Below are positions 54,881-64,000 of a DNA stretch of 64,000 nucleotides, piece after piece. Under the pieces are notes generated by a model, which worked only from the letters and a program-made list of their open reading frames with translations, made no database searches and was not told the DNA's origin. Both the position numbers and the translations under genes were made by a program. This stretch comes from Leifsonia psychrotolerans (GTDB lineage Bacteria; Actinomycetota; Actinomycetes; Actinomycetales; Microbacteriaceae): assembly GCF_013410665.1 (NCBI RefSeq), contig NZ_JACCFM010000001.1, positions 1,364,001 through 1,428,000 on the forward strand. The letters run 5' to 3'. Within the stretch, counting starts at the first letter, position 1. Each line of letters begins with the position of its first letter.

Positions 54881-55645
54881 CTAGGCGCGTACGACAGGAT
54901 TCCGGAGGACTCCGATGCCGCTGATCTCGACCTCGACCGTGTCACCATTCTCGATCGGGCCGACACCGGCCGGTGTTCCCGTCAGAATCACGTCGCCGGG
55001 AAGCAGCGTCCAGACGCTCGACGCGTACTCGACGATCGCCCCCACCTTATGCACCATGTCGGCCAGCACGCCCGACTGGCGCACCTCACCGTTCACACGC
55101 GTTTGAATGGTCTGTTCATCGACGTCGAGCTCCGTCTCGATAACCGGGCCAAGTGGGCAGAACGTGTCAAAACCCTTGGCCCTGGCCCACTGGCCGTCTG
55201 CGTGCTGCAGGTCACGAGCCGTCACGTCGTTGGCCACGGTGTAGCCGAAGATATACCGCTCGGCATTCTCGGCCGAGACGTTCTTCGCAATCCGCCCAAT
55301 CACGATGGCCAACTCGCCCTCGTGCTCAATCTGGCTCGACTGCGGCGGAAGGACGATCGCGTCTCCAGGGCCGACGACGGCGGTGTTCGGCTTGAGGAAC
55401 AGCAGCGGTGCGGCAGGTGCCTCGCCGCCCATTTCTGCCGCGTGGTCGTGATAGTTCTTGCCCACCGCCACGACCTTGGAACGGGGAATGACGGGGGCCA
55501 GCAGCGTGACACCGTGAAGCGGTACGCGATCCCCCGTCGGCTCGAACCCGGCAAACAGCGGGTCGCCCTTCAACACCACCAGATCTTCGTCGTCGATGAT
55601 TCCGTAGGCGATGGCGTTCTGGTGGGCGAAGCGTGCGATTTTCAT
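54881..55645 (-). CDS. fumarylacetoacetate hydrolase family protein
   Basis: 254 residues. Metal ligands in IEHEGELAIVIG (Glu-x-Glu) and NDVTARDLQ (Asp), the GKNYHDHAAEMG region and the closing LLPGDVILTGTPAGVGPI. The family hydrolyses or isomerises 1,3-diketo acids in aromatic and related breakdown, and many members act as oxaloacetate decarboxylases. Same strand and 28 bp downstream of ilvE, an arrangement I recall as conserved in Microbacteriaceae. Specific substrate unknown. Confidence 0.9.
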   Translation of the reverse strand: MKIARFAHQNAIAYGIIDDEDLVVLKGDPLFAGFEPTGDRVPLHGVTLLAPVIPRSKVVAVGKNYHDHAAEMGGEAPAAPLLFLKPNTAVVGPGDAIVLPPQSSQIEHEGELAIVIGRIAKNVSAENAERYIFGYTVANDVTARDLQHADGQWARAKGFDTFCPLGPVIETELDVDEQTIQTRVNGEVRQSGVLADMVHKVGAIVEYASSVWTLLPGDVILTGTPAGVGPIENGDTVEVEISGIGVLRNPVVRA

Positions 55646-55673
55646 GGTGTTCCGTTCGGGGTTTGCCGGACGA

Positions 55674-56786
55674 CTACGCGTCGAGGCGCGTCAGCCAGCC
55701 GTGGCGGTCTGGGCGACGTCCGTGCTGGATATCGGTGAGTTCTTCCCGCAGCGCCATCGTGATGGTGCCGGCCGGGGAATCGGCATCGCCGATCTCGAAA
55801 TCCGCGGCCTTGAGCTGCGAAATTGGAGTGATAACGGCGGCCGTGCCACAGGCGAAGACCTCGGTGATGGCTCCGGATGCGACACCGTCGCGCCACTCGG
55901 CAATGCTCACGTCACGCTCGTCCACCGTCATCCCGCGGTCCTGTGCGAGCTGGATGATGCTGTCGCGAGTGACGCCCTCGAGGATTGTGCCGGTCAGGCG
56001 CGGGGTGACGAGGCGATCGGTGCCGTACACGAAGAAGACGTTCATCCCTCCGAGTTCGTCGACGTGGGTTCCGGTCTCACCGTCGAGGAAGAGAACCTGC
56101 GCGCATCCGTTTTCGGCTGCCTCCATCTGAGGCAGAAGGGACGCTGCGTAGTTGCCGCCGCACTTCGCCGCTCCCGTTCCACCGCGACCGGCACGCGAGT
56201 ATTCCGACGAGAGCCAGATCTTCACCGGTGCGACGCCGTTGGAAAAGTAGGCGCCGGCCGGACTCGCGATGACGTGAAAGGCCACAGTCTGAGCCGCGCG
56301 CACGCCCAGGAAGTTCTCGTTGGCGATCATGAACGGGCGCAGATAGAGGCTTGCCTCTGCTGCGGTCGGCACCCAGCTCGAGTCGATCCGCACGAGCTGC
56401 GTGACCGACTCGATGAAGTCAGCGACAGACAACTCGGGCAGCGCCAAGCGGCGGGCTGAACGCTGCAGGCGCTCGGCGTTCTTCTCGGGGCGGAACGTCC
56501 AGATGGAGCCGTCGGCATGACGGTATGCCTTCAGCCCCTCGAAGATCTCCTGGGCGTAGTGCAGCACGGCCGAGGCCGGGTCAATCTGAAGCGGGCCGTA
56601 GGGAACGACACGAGCGTCGTGCCAGCCTGCCTCGACCGTCCAGTCGATTGTGACCATGTGGTCGGTGAAGTGCTTACCGAAGCCGGGGTCGGCCAAGACG
56701 GCCTCACGCTCAGCGTCGGCGCGAGCCGCCTGAGACGGAGTGAGGGCGAAGCTCAGCGGGAACGTGGTGGCGGATGCGTCGGTCAT
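55674..56786 (-). CDS. ilvE: branched-chain amino acid aminotransferase
   Basis: 370 residues; start with AAGGATCTTCT upstream. Class IV PLP aminotransferase: PLP lysine in GTGAAKCGGNYAAS, the ALHYAQEIFEGLKAYRH motif and the C-terminal EVFACGTAAVITPI. Transfers the amino group to the keto acids of Leu, Ile and Val from glutamate. Downstream of leuB (45-bp gap), so both act in branched-chain amino acid synthesis. Confidence 0.95.
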   Translation of the reverse strand: MTDASATTFPLSFALTPSQAARADAEREAVLADPGFGKHFTDHMVTIDWTVEAGWHDARVVPYGPLQIDPASAVLHYAQEIFEGLKAYRHADGSIWTFRPEKNAERLQRSARRLALPELSVADFIESVTQLVRIDSSWVPTAAEASLYLRPFMIANENFLGVRAAQTVAFHVIASPAGAYFSNGVAPVKIWLSSEYSRAGRGGTGAAKCGGNYAASLLPQMEAAENGCAQVLFLDGETGTHVDELGGMNVFFVYGTDRLVTPRLTGTILEGVTRDSIIQLAQDRGMTVDERDVSIAEWRDGVASGAITEVFACGTAAVITPISQLKAADFEIGDADSPAGTITMALREELTDIQHGRRPDRHGWLTRLDA

Positions 56787-56831
56787 AGAAGATCCTTTGT
56801 CTTTGCAGTGCGCTCGGTCAGGCGCTGTTTA

Positions 56832-57899
56832 TTAGTTACTCAGTCGGGCGACGATCGCGTCGCCAACGGCACTCGTCGTGCGTGATGCCGGGGCATCGGT
56901 ACCCCGCCGGGCGGCGATATCGGCGGTCACCGCTGCACTCACGCGGGCAGCGGCATCCGCGAGGCCGAGATGGTCGAGCAGGAGGGCGACAGAAAGAATT
57001 GCCGCGGTCGGGTCGGCCACCTGCATGCCCGCAATATCGGGCGCCGAACCGTGGACCGGTTCGAACATGCTGGGGAAGTGGCCATCGGGGTTGATATTCC
57101 CGGATGCCGCCAGGCCGATGCCGCCGCTGATTGCGGCTGCAAGATCGGTCAGAATGTCGCCAAAGAGGTTGTCCGTGACGATGACATCAAATCTACTCGG
57201 GTTGGTGACAAGAAAAATCGTCGCGGCGTCGACGTGCAGGTAGTCGACCGCCACGTCGGGGTATTCGGCCGCCACGGCGTTCGTGGTGCGCTGCCACAGG
57301 CTGCCCGAGAAAACGAGAACGTTGGTCTTGTGCACGAGGGTCAGCTTCTTGCGCGAGCGCGCACGCGCCGCCTCGAAGGCGTAGCGCACAACGCGCTCGA
57401 CGCCATAGGCCGTGTTGACCGAGACCTCGTTCGCGATCTCATGCGGAGTTCCCTGCCGAATGACCCCACCGTTACCCACGTACGGGCCTTCTGTGCCTTC
57501 GCGCACGACGAGGAAGTCGACGTCGCCGGGCTCTGCGAGCGGGCTGGCGACACCGGGGAACAGCACACTCGGGCGCAGGTTCACGTAGTGGTCGAGGCTG
57601 AAGCGGAGTTTCAGCAGCAGCCCACGCTCGATGTTGGCGTTCGCCAAACGCGGATCGCCCGGTACTCCCCCGACCGCGCCCAGCAGGATGGCGTCGTGGG
57701 AGGAGATCGCCGCAAGGTCAGCGTCGGTGAGCACATCGCCGGTCTCGAGGAACCGAGCCGCCCCCAGCGAGAAGTGCGTCTTGTCGATCTGCACGTCGGA
57801 TCCGGCGGTCACGGCGTCGAGCACCTTGACGGCCTCGGCGACGACTTCCGGCCCGATGCCGTCGCCGGGAATGAGTGCAAGCTTGATCTGACGTGACAT
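56832..57899 (-). CDS. leuB: 3-isopropylmalate dehydrogenase
   Basis: 355 residues. [14 protein letters not shown] at the start, the substrate-binding [14 protein letters not shown] region, [17 protein letters not shown] and the NAD-binding [21 protein letters not shown]. Oxidative decarboxylation of 3-isopropylmalate in leucine synthesis. First gene of the leuB-ilvE-FAH run. Confidence 0.95.
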   Translation of the reverse strand: MSRQIKLALIPGDGIGPEVVAEAVKVLDAVTAGSDVQIDKTHFSLGAARFLETGDVLTDADLAAISSHDAILLGAVGGVPGDPRLANANIERGLLLKLRFSLDHYVNLRPSVLFPGVASPLAEPGDVDFLVVREGTEGPYVGNGGVIRQGTPHEIANEVSVNTAYGVERVVRYAFEAARARSRKKLTLVHKTNVLVFSGSLWQRTTNAVAAEYPDVAVDYLHVDAATIFLVTNPSRFDVIVTDNLFGDILTDLAAAISGGIGLAASGNINPDGHFPSMFEPVHGSAPDIAGMQVADPTAAILSVALLLDHLGLADAAARVSAAVTADIAARRGTDAPASRTTSAVGDAIVARLSN

Positions 57900-57955
57900 A
57901 GCGCTCCGTGTGTCGTATGGGTGTGGTCAATAAACCCTACTGCGACCTGACGGGG

Positions 57956-59521
57956 CTAGTGGGCCTTTCGGAGTGTGGTGACGGCCACGACCGCGGCGGC
58001 GAGCACCAGCCCGGCCCCGATCCACGCCGTCGGCCCGATTCCACTTGCGAAGGCGTGCTGCGCCGACACCAGAAGTTCGGAGGCGATTTCCGTCGGCAAC
58101 TGCTCGGCGACGGCAACAGCGCCCCCCAACGTTTCGTGGGCGGCTTCCTGCTGGGCGGCGCTCAGGCCGTCCGGCAGCACAACCGCGTTGCGGTAGGCAG
58201 CCGTCAGAATCGTGCCGAGGATAGCTGTGCCGAGCACCGCGCCCAATTCATACGCTGTCTCGCTCACCGCCGAAGCCGCTCCCATTTTCTCGGCCGGCGC
58301 ATTCGCGATGACCAACTCGTTCGAGACCGTCTCGGCGGCACCGATACCAACGCCCAGGGCGACAAACACAACGCCGATACCAACCGCCGTGATGCCGTCG
58401 CCGATCAGCGCCACTGCGGCGTAACCGGATGCCGAAATGAGCAAACCGATCGGAATCAGAATGGCCGGACGCACTCGCCGGGCGATGGGCACGACCACGA
58501 GGCCGGATGCGATCATGACAATCAGGCCCGGCACCAGCACGAGACCGGCAGTAAGCGGTGACAGTCCCAGGACGAGCTGCAGGTACTGCGAGACGAAGAA
58601 CAGTCCGCCGACGAGAGCGACAACGCTCAGCAGGTTCACCCCGATCGCGCCACTGAACGCTCCTCGATGAAACAGCCGGAGGTCCAGCATGGGATGGCTG
58701 AGGCGGGACTGACGGCGCACGAAAAGAACGCCCGCGCCGAGTCCGATCAGCACCGACACGACAGGAACAACCTCCAACCCGCGTTCGGCGAACGTCTTGA
58801 TCCCAAAGACCACCGGCGCCATGGCCGCGAGCGAGAGCAGGATGCTGATCACGTCGATGCGCCCCGGGTCGGGGTCGCGGGATTCGGGCACCAGCATCGG
58901 TACGAAAATGAACAGTGGCACGAGGAATGGCACGGCGAGCAGGAAGACGGAACCCCAGGCGTAGTGCTCGAGCAGGAATCCCCCGATGACGGGACCAAAT
59001 GCCGATCCGGCGGCGAACCCGCTCGCCCAGATCGCGATCGCGAGCCGCCGCTGGTCGCGATTCGTGAAGATCGAACGCAGCAGTGACATGGTCGACGGCA
59101 TCAGCATCGCGCCGAAGAATCCGAGCGTTCCGCGGGCAATGATCAGTAATTCGATGCTCGTCGAAAATGACGCCAGCACCGAGACGACACCGAAACCGGC
59201 CGAGCCGACCAGAAGAAGCGTGCGGCGACCAACGCGGTCCCCCAGGCTCCCCATCGACACGAGCAGGGCCGCGAGCACGAGTGGGTAAATGTCGATCATC
59301 CAGAGCAGCTCGGTGCCGCTCGGCTTCAGCGCTTCAGAAATGGCCGGAAGCGCCAAATTCAAGACCGTGTTGTCGATCGAAATCAACAGCACCGGCAGCA
59401 TCAGGACGGCCAGCGCCCACCAGCCGCGACGGCCCGCACGGGGTCCGTCGGCGTCGACTGATGTGGGCGCGAGTGTGGGATGGGAGCCGGTGTGGGAGGA
59501 CACGGAAAGCAACTTTCTCAT
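57956..59521 (-). CDS. MFS multidrug exporter (DHA2 type, 14 helices)
   Basis: 521 residues from ATG 59521; a GTG nine codons later is possible and longer upstream frames are unsupported. Fourteen hydrophobic helices; motif in LISIDNTVLNLALPAISEAL (DHA2 signature with acidic residue in helix 1), MGSLGDRVGRR (motif A) and GFAAGSAFGPVIGGFL (motif C of antiporters). Proton-driven drug efflux. Divergent from the TetR gene, sharing a short promoter region with a palindrome. Confidence 0.9.
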   Translation of the reverse strand: MRKLLSVSSHTGSHPTLAPTSVDADGPRAGRRGWWALAVLMLPVLLISIDNTVLNLALPAISEALKPSGTELLWMIDIYPLVLAALLVSMGSLGDRVGRRTLLLVGSAGFGVVSVLASFSTSIELLIIARGTLGFFGAMLMPSTMSLLRSIFTNRDQRRLAIAIWASGFAAGSAFGPVIGGFLLEHYAWGSVFLLAVPFLVPLFIFVPMLVPESRDPDPGRIDVISILLSLAAMAPVVFGIKTFAERGLEVVPVVSVLIGLGAGVLFVRRQSRLSHPMLDLRLFHRGAFSGAIGVNLLSVVALVGGLFFVSQYLQLVLGLSPLTAGLVLVPGLIVMIASGLVVVPIARRVRPAILIPIGLLISASGYAAVALIGDGITAVGIGVVFVALGVGIGAAETVSNELVIANAPAEKMGAASAVSETAYELGAVLGTAILGTILTAAYRNAVVLPDGLSAAQQEAAHETLGGAVAVAEQLPTEIASELLVSAQHAFASGIGPTAWIGAGLVLAAAVVAVTTLRKAH

Positions 59522-59538
59522 TCGAGGATGTTCGTCCA

Positions 59539-59560
59539 CTATACCGTCCAGCCGGTACAG
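59539..59560. promoter_or_regulatory. candidate TetR operator
   Basis: CTATACCG and CGGTACAG form an inverted repeat (7 of 8 pairs) with a 6-nt spacer, placed between the divergent exporter and TetR genes, where it could block both promoters. Confidence 0.6.
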
Positions 59561-59568
59561 TGATTCCC

Positions 59569-60156
59569 ATGGCTCACCACACTGCTCGCTACGCTGAGGG
59601 AATGGCACCACCCACTCCGACTCGCGATCGACTCCTTGACTCGTTTGAGGATCTTCTGATCGAGCATGGAGAGCGTGCAGCAACCCTCGACGGCGTCGCG
59701 GCCTCCGCCGGGGTGTCGAAGGGCGGCCTGCTCTATCATTTCGGCTCGAAGGCCGCATTGATCGAAGGCCTCCTGGCTCGGCTCGGCGTGCTTGTCGCCG
59801 CCGACATCCTCGACATCCGCTCGGCACCCGCGGGCGCGGTGGACTTCTTGATTCGCACCTCGGCGAGCACCGGAACTCCGCTCGACCGCACATTCGTCGC
59901 GGTCACCCGATTGGCCCAGGGCTCGCATCCGCAAGCGAGTGAGATGTTGGCCGGCTTTCGGCGGCAATGGGTCGAGGTGATCGAAGAGGCCGTGGGTGAC
60001 CGTGACGTCGCACAGTTGGTCGCTCTGATCAGTGACGGTCTCTACTACGAGTCGACCGTGTCCGACGGAATCGTCAGTTCCGGCTACGACGTCTCGGAGG
60101 CCGGGCTCGACCGGCTGCTGAACGTCATTGCGCGGGTTATTCCACCGCGCGCCTGA
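59569..60156 (+). CDS. TetR-family repressor
   Basis: 195 residues from ATG 59569 (or 59602). HTH in LDGVAASAGVSKGGLLYHFGSKAALIEGLLARL, typical TetR N-terminus; the C-terminal ligand domain is divergent. Expected to repress itself and the adjacent exporter gene. Followed by a strong bidirectional terminator. Confidence 0.92.
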   Translation: MAHHTARYAEGMAPPTPTRDRLLDSFEDLLIEHGERAATLDGVAASAGVSKGGLLYHFGSKAALIEGLLARLGVLVAADILDIRSAPAGAVDFLIRTSASTGTPLDRTFVAVTRLAQGSHPQASEMLAGFRRQWVEVIEEAVGDRDVAQLVALISDGLYYESTVSDGIVSSGYDVSEAGLDRLLNVIARVIPPRA

Positions 60157-60185
60157 ACGCCCGCGCTCGACGCCCGACCACAGCG

Positions 60186-60222
60186 AAAAAGAGGGCGAGC
60201 CGCAACGGCTCGCCCTCTTTTT
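60186..60222. terminator. bidirectional intrinsic terminator
   Basis: 17-bp perfect stem (GAGGGCGAGCCG and complement, extended by A5/T5) with a CAA loop, between the convergent tetR-type gene and serA. The A-run and T-run serve both strands. Confidence 0.93.
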
Positions 60223-60233
60223 CCGCTGAGAAA

Positions 60234-61841
60234 TTACTCGGTGAGGTCGATCTCCACCATCAGGTCGGCGCTGATTGCGTCGCGCACCGAGGAGAGCAGG
60301 CCTGCCGGAACCGGCGAGTCGACGGTCAGGACGCTGAGCGCCTTTCCCCCCGCCACGTGGCGTGCGATCTGCATGCCGGCAATGTTGATCTCGGCCTCGC
60401 CAAACTCGCGGCCGTAGACGGCGACGATGCCCGGACGGTCGGTGTACAGCATGACGATGAGGTTCTTTGCGAACGGAACCTCGACCTCGTAGCCGTTGAT
60501 CTCGACGATCTTTTCGATCTGCTTGGTGCCGGTGAGGGTTCCGGAGACCGAGACCTGCGACCCATCGGCCAGCGCACCGCGCAAGGTGATCACGTTGCGG
60601 TATTCCGGCGAATCGGCGTCCGTGATCATCCGGGTTGCGATTCCGCGCTGCTCGGCAAGCAGCGGCGCGTTCACGTACGAGACGGATTCGCTGACAACGT
60701 TCGTGAAAATGCCCTTGAGTGCGGCCAGCTTGAGAACGCTGACGTCATAGGCGACGAGCTCGCCGCGCACCTCGATGTCTACGCTCGTGAGGGGGCTGTG
60801 TGAGGCGAGGCCGGAGAAGACCTGACCGAGCTTCTCGACCATCGGAATTCCGGGGCGGACGTAGGGGTCAATCACTCCACCGGCCACGTTGACGGCATCC
60901 GGAACCAGCTCGCCCGCGAGCGCAAGGCGCACGGACTTCGCAACAGAGACGCCGGCCTTCTCCTGCGCCTCGTCGGTCGAAGCGCCGAGGTGCGGGGTGG
61001 TGATGATGTTCGGCAGGCCGAGCAACGGCGAGTTGGTCGGCGGTTCGCTGACGAACACGTCGAGCCCGGCACCGGCAATCGTGCCGGCGACCAGTGCCTC
61101 ATACAGTGCAGCCTCGTCGATCAGCCCACCGCGTGCGACGTTGACAACGAAGGCCGTCGGCTTCATGCGCTTCAGCTGTTCGGCGCCGATCATGCCCGTG
61201 GTCTCGGGGGTCTTCGGCATGTGGATCGAGATGAAGTCCGACTGCTCAAGCAACTCATCGAGGCTGACCGGGCGCACACCGAGCTGCTGCGCGCGAGCCG
61301 AGGTGATGTACGGGTCGTAGGCGATGACGTTGACGCCGAAGGCCTGAAGTCGGGTCGTAATCAAGGCCCCGATCCGGCCGAGACCGATGATGCCGACGGT
61401 CTTTTCATACAGTTCGATGCCGGTGTACTTCGAGCGCTTCCACTGGCCTTCGGCCAGGGCGCCGTGGGCAGCCGGGATGTGGCGGGCCAGGCTCAGAATA
61501 TGGCCGACGGTGAGCTCTGCCGCCGAGATGATGTTCGACGTCGGCGCGTTGACAACCATGACGCCGGCCGCCGTGGCCGCCTTGATGTCGACGTTGTCGA
61601 GACCGACACCCGCACGCGCGATGACCTTCAACAGTGGCGCGGCGGCGATCGCTTCGGCATCCATCTTCGTGGCAGACCGCACCAGAACAGCGGATGCCGT
61701 GGCCAGCTCGGCCAGAAGGGAAGCGCGATCCGTGCCATCAACATTTCGGATCTCGCAGGAGGGGCCCAGCGCATCGACCGTAGCGGGCGAAAGCTCCTCT
61801 GCGATCAGTACAACCGGCTTCGACAGGGCGGCATTTGACAC
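60234..61841 (-). CDS. serA: D-3-phosphoglycerate dehydrogenase
   Basis: 535 residues from GTG 61841, which follows AAGGATCTATTTCC; a TTG at 61874 would add 11 residues. NAD-binding GIIGLGRIGALI, substrate and catalytic residues in NVARGGLIDE and TTPHLGASTDEAQ (catalytic His), then the intervening domain (about 320-450) of the long actinobacterial type and a C-terminal ACT domain (MLYTDRPGIVAVYGREF) for serine feedback. First step of serine synthesis. Confidence 0.95.
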   Translation of the reverse strand: MSNAALSKPVVLIAEELSPATVDALGPSCEIRNVDGTDRASLLAELATASAVLVRSATKMDAEAIAAAPLLKVIARAGVGLDNVDIKAATAAGVMVVNAPTSNIISAAELTVGHILSLARHIPAAHGALAEGQWKRSKYTGIELYEKTVGIIGLGRIGALITTRLQAFGVNVIAYDPYITSARAQQLGVRPVSLDELLEQSDFISIHMPKTPETTGMIGAEQLKRMKPTAFVVNVARGGLIDEAALYEALVAGTIAGAGLDVFVSEPPTNSPLLGLPNIITTPHLGASTDEAQEKAGVSVAKSVRLALAGELVPDAVNVAGGVIDPYVRPGIPMVEKLGQVFSGLASHSPLTSVDIEVRGELVAYDVSVLKLAALKGIFTNVVSESVSYVNAPLLAEQRGIATRMITDADSPEYRNVITLRGALADGSQVSVSGTLTGTKQIEKIVEINGYEVEVPFAKNLIVMLYTDRPGIVAVYGREFGEAEINIAGMQIARHVAGGKALSVLTVDSPVPAGLLSSVRDAISADLMVEIDLTE

Positions 61842-61950
61842 GGAAATAGATCCTTCGATTGCATGATTCGACAATGGATGCGTGCGCCGCGACCGTGGGG
61901 CGCCAGATATTAAGCGATTCTACTGGCTGTCGTGGGCGCTGAAATCACAC

Positions 61951-62325
61951 CTAAACGAGCAAGCGCCCCAAACCGAACGTCACCATGATGTCGAGCGTGA
62001 GCACCGCCACCAGGGCCAGACCCACGAAGAGGAGCACGGCCTGCGCCAGCGCCCCGCGTTGACGGCCCAGCAGGTACGCCAGCGCGAAGACCACGACCGG
62101 CAACACAATGGCACCGATCAAGACACTCCAGCCCCAGCCGCTCAGCGCGGTGTCAAGACTCAGCGCCGCGTTGTTGAGCCCGACGAGGTTTCCGATGGCC
62201 TCCCACATGTCGTAGACGTAGAAGATCCCGAAGACGATCGCGATCACGAGGCTCAGCCAGCGCGGCGTGGTGCGCTGTGCTGCACCCGCGGTCACGGCAT
62301 CCGTGTTGGCATTCAGTTCGGTCAT
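61951..62325 (-). CDS. hypothetical membrane protein
   Basis: 124 residues with three hydrophobic helices: SLVIAIVFGIFYVYDMWEAI, SVLIGAIVLPVVVFALAYLL and AVLLFVGLALVAVLTLDIM. No known family. Start overlaps the stop of the gene at 62325-62852, so the two form one transcript with cutC. Confidence 0.7.
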   Translation of the reverse strand: MTELNANTDAVTAGAAQRTTPRWLSLVIAIVFGIFYVYDMWEAIGNLVGLNNAALSLDTALSGWGWSVLIGAIVLPVVVFALAYLLGRQRGALAQAVLLFVGLALVAVLTLDIMVTFGLGRLLV

Positions 62326-62852
62326 CAGAGCGCTCCCACCCCAGTGATAAACGGAATCGGCACCAGCAGAACGACGCCGATCACCAGCCAGAGGATGCGC
62401 ACGCGTCGGCGATCGATCGTCAACCAGAATGTTGCGCCGAACCAGAGGGGTGCTGCCGCAACGGCCAGCCAGGTCCCGAGCGTGAACATGAATTCGCCCA
62501 CTGGGTCGGCGAGTGGGTTGCGAATGCGCGAGACACCGACGAACCAGCCGATCGTATACAGAAGGTAAATACCGCCGAGCACTCCCAGTCCCACGAGGGC
62601 GATCGAACTGCCGATCTGCGAGCCTGCTCTGGCGTCAGAATCCTCGGCCGCAACCTGAGGGCGCTCAGCGCTCTGAGCGGCCACAGGCTGAGTGTGAGTG
62701 GTCTGGGCGGTCTGGGCGGTCTGGGCGGTCGCCGGGCCCACGACAGTCCAGCCTTCCGGCAACTCTGCGGAATCGCTCGGTCCGGGGGCCAGCGTCGGGT
62801 CGTCGTCACCGGCCCAACTCAGCGCGTCCTCGGGTTCATCCTTTGGGGTCAT
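62325..62852 (-). CDS. hypothetical membrane protein
   Basis: 175 residues: an acidic, glutamine-rich N-terminal third (DEPEDALSWAGDDDPTLAPG) that also carries short TAQTAQT repeats, then three hydrophobic helices (IALVGLGVLGGIYLLYTIGWF and two more). Its start overlaps the cutC stop by 4 bp. Function unknown. Confidence 0.7.
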   Translation of the reverse strand: MTPKDEPEDALSWAGDDDPTLAPGPSDSAELPEGWTVVGPATAQTAQTAQTTHTQPVAAQSAERPQVAAEDSDARAGSQIGSSIALVGLGVLGGIYLLYTIGWFVGVSRIRNPLADPVGEFMFTLGTWLAVAAAPLWFGATFWLTIDRRRVRILWLVIGVVLLVPIPFITGVGAL

Positions 62853-63598
62853 GGCTCCAGGGTACTGCGCGCCGCCGCCACCGCTGCTGCCGCCACGTCG
62901 GCATCCGTCACGTCGAAGAACGCCAACCCACCGCCGGGACCGGTCGGACCAGCAGTACTCACCGCTCGCTTAGCCGAGAGGTGCACGGCGTCAACGCCAG
63001 CCGCGCGCAGCGCAACGATACTCTCCACGCTCACACCGCCGCCCGCCATGATCTGCAGACGCCCCGCGGAACGCGTGGCCAAAGCCGCGAGAACATCGCG
63101 GCCGTCGAGACTCCGCTCATACCCGCCGGACGTCAGTACCCGATCGACCCCCAGCTCGATCAACGCGTCGAGCGCAGCCATCGGGTCTCCCCCGGCATCG
63201 ATCGCGCGGTGGAACGTGACAGTGATCCCCTCCGCCGCATCGATGAAGGCTCGGGTGGCTGCGACATCCACCCGATTGTCAGCCGTGAGTGCGCCGACGA
63301 CGACACCGCCGACACCGGCGTGCCGTGCGGCACGGATGTCACGCACCGTCGTGTCGATTTCGGCGGACGAGTAGACGAATCCGCCCGGCCTCGGGCGCAC
63401 CAGCACCTGTACGAATCCGGGTTTGCCCGCTGCAGCGGCGGTCTCGACGGTCGACTCGATGATGCCGATCGACGGGGTCAGGCCGCCGACACCGAGGGCG
63501 CTGCACAACTCGACCCGGTCGGCTCCCACCGCGAGGGCAACGCCGAGACCGTCGACATCCTGAATTGCAATTTCAACGTCTGGAATTCGAGTGGGCAT
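62849..63598 (-). CDS. cutC: CutC-family protein
   Basis: 249 residues from ATG 63598, with AGGAGAATA upstream. TIM-barrel with the CutC signature: DVEIAIQDVDGLGVALAVGADRVELCSALGVGGLTPS, VQVLVRPRPGGFVYS and GVDRVLTSGGYERS. The family is named for copper homeostasis, though its biochemical role is disputed. First gene of a three-gene overlapping unit. Confidence 0.92.
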   Translation of the reverse strand: MPTRIPDVEIAIQDVDGLGVALAVGADRVELCSALGVGGLTPSIGIIESTVETAAAAGKPGFVQVLVRPRPGGFVYSSAEIDTTVRDIRAARHAGVGGVVVGALTADNRVDVAATRAFIDAAEGITVTFHRAIDAGGDPMAALDALIELGVDRVLTSGGYERSLDGRDVLAALATRSAGRLQIMAGGGVSVESIVALRAAGVDAVHLSAKRAVSTAGPTGPGGGLAFFDVTDADVAAAAVAAARSTLEP

Positions 63599-63628
63599 TA
63601 TTCTCCTGAAAATCACGTCGTTCGGTTG

Positions 63629-64000
63629 TTAGGATACGCGGCGCGTGACGATGGCTTCGAGCTCCGGATCGTCACCCGCATCAGCGAACGGGAAGACGCC
63701 GGGCGCGAGGTGACTGTGGCCCAGCCGGAGCAGATCCTGATCGACGCCGCCGGGCGTCAGCGCGAGCTTCCACCCCACCGCCAGCTCGAAGAGTTCTGGC
63801 TCCAGATACCCAATTTTCACCACAACGATGTCGGTGGAGTGCGGATCAAGACCCAACGCCGTGAAATCTGCAATGTAGTGGAAAGGTTTGCGCCGCGACG
63901 TGATAATCGCGTGGACGCCACCGGACTGAATGACAACCTGGGTGCCGGCGATCGGATCGCCTTCGGTAATCGAGAACACGGTGCCGGACAGCGCGACGGG
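63629..64000 (-). CDS. MlrC-like M81 metallopeptidase, C-terminal part
   Basis: Open to the window end; about 123 residues are visible, starting PVALSGTVFSITEGD. GGVHAIITSRRKPFHYIADF and VVVKIGYLEPELFELAVGWKLALTPGGVDQDLL match the C-terminal domain of microcystinase-C-like (MlrC) M81 peptidases. The catalytic N-terminal part lies outside the window. It is upstream of cutC with a gap of 30 bp. Confidence 0.85.
   Translation of the reverse strand, partial: PVALSGTVFSITEGDPIAGTQVVIQSGGVHAIITSRRKPFHYIADFTALGLDPHSTDIVVVKIGYLEPELFELAVGWKLALTPGGVDQDLLRLGHSHLAPGVFPFADAGDDPELEAIVTRRVS

Overview
The window looks like chromosome of a high-GC actinobacterium, most likely a member of Microbacteriaceae. 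The right third carries a typical actinobacterial housekeeping block (serA, leuB, ilvE, a fumarylacetoacetate-hydrolase-family gene and gltX, all on the minus strand, next to tRNA-Gln). DUF1206, DUF6458, PAP2 and LAxTG-anchored proteins fit the same group. The placement is inferred from gene content only.

Layout. (1) 1-17.7 kb, envelope and copper functions: two PAP2 phosphatases, DUF1206 and DUF6458 membrane proteins, an OmpR-type response regulator with its histidine kinase, a CopC-CopD fusion, an 1877-residue multicopper oxidase with extra domains at both ends, a Tat-exported phosphoesterase and a repeat-rich surface protein with an LAxTG sorting signal. (2) 17.7-27.7 kb, an insertion-sequence graveyard: IS481 sits inside IS30, which sits inside an IS3 relic. 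It also holds a secreted protein with a 7-G frameshift in its signal peptide, a complete IS3 element that has cut off the start of a secreted serine protease, and a lipoprotein. (3) 27.7-50.1 kb, a decayed integrative element in the 3' end of tRNA-Gln(CTG). The intact tRNA with integrase and excisionase is at the right. A displaced 36-bp tRNA 3' end with its intrinsic terminator is at the left. Inside are a VirB4-like C-terminal remnant, a VirD4/TraG-type coupling ATPase, an SSB-like protein, a DUF4913 protein and many insertion sequences (IS21 in an IS3-type gene; IS1182; IS256 in IS630 in IS982). The IS982 is flanked by a 307-bp inverted repeat. A large secreted DUF3238/RCC1-like protein is the main apparent cargo. 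No relaxase was seen. (4) 50.1-64 kb, backbone: thioredoxin-reductase-like flavoprotein, gltX, a divergent LysR/aminotransferase pair, FAH-family hydrolase, ilvE, leuB, a divergent MFS exporter/TetR pair, serA, two small membrane proteins, cutC and the C-terminal part of an MlrC-like M81 peptidase cut by the window end.

How the parts work together. The minus-strand run phosphoesterase, multicopper oxidase, CopC-CopD suggests periplasmic or cell-surface copper handling. serA, ilvE and leuB are serine and branched-chain amino acid genes. The tRNA-Gln island is the most structured accessory feature. Its IS-on-IS architecture allows a partial order of events. The most unusual signal is a near-identical palindrome fused to the conserved HSD(R/A)G codons of IS3-family transposase fragments at two places 12 kb apart.
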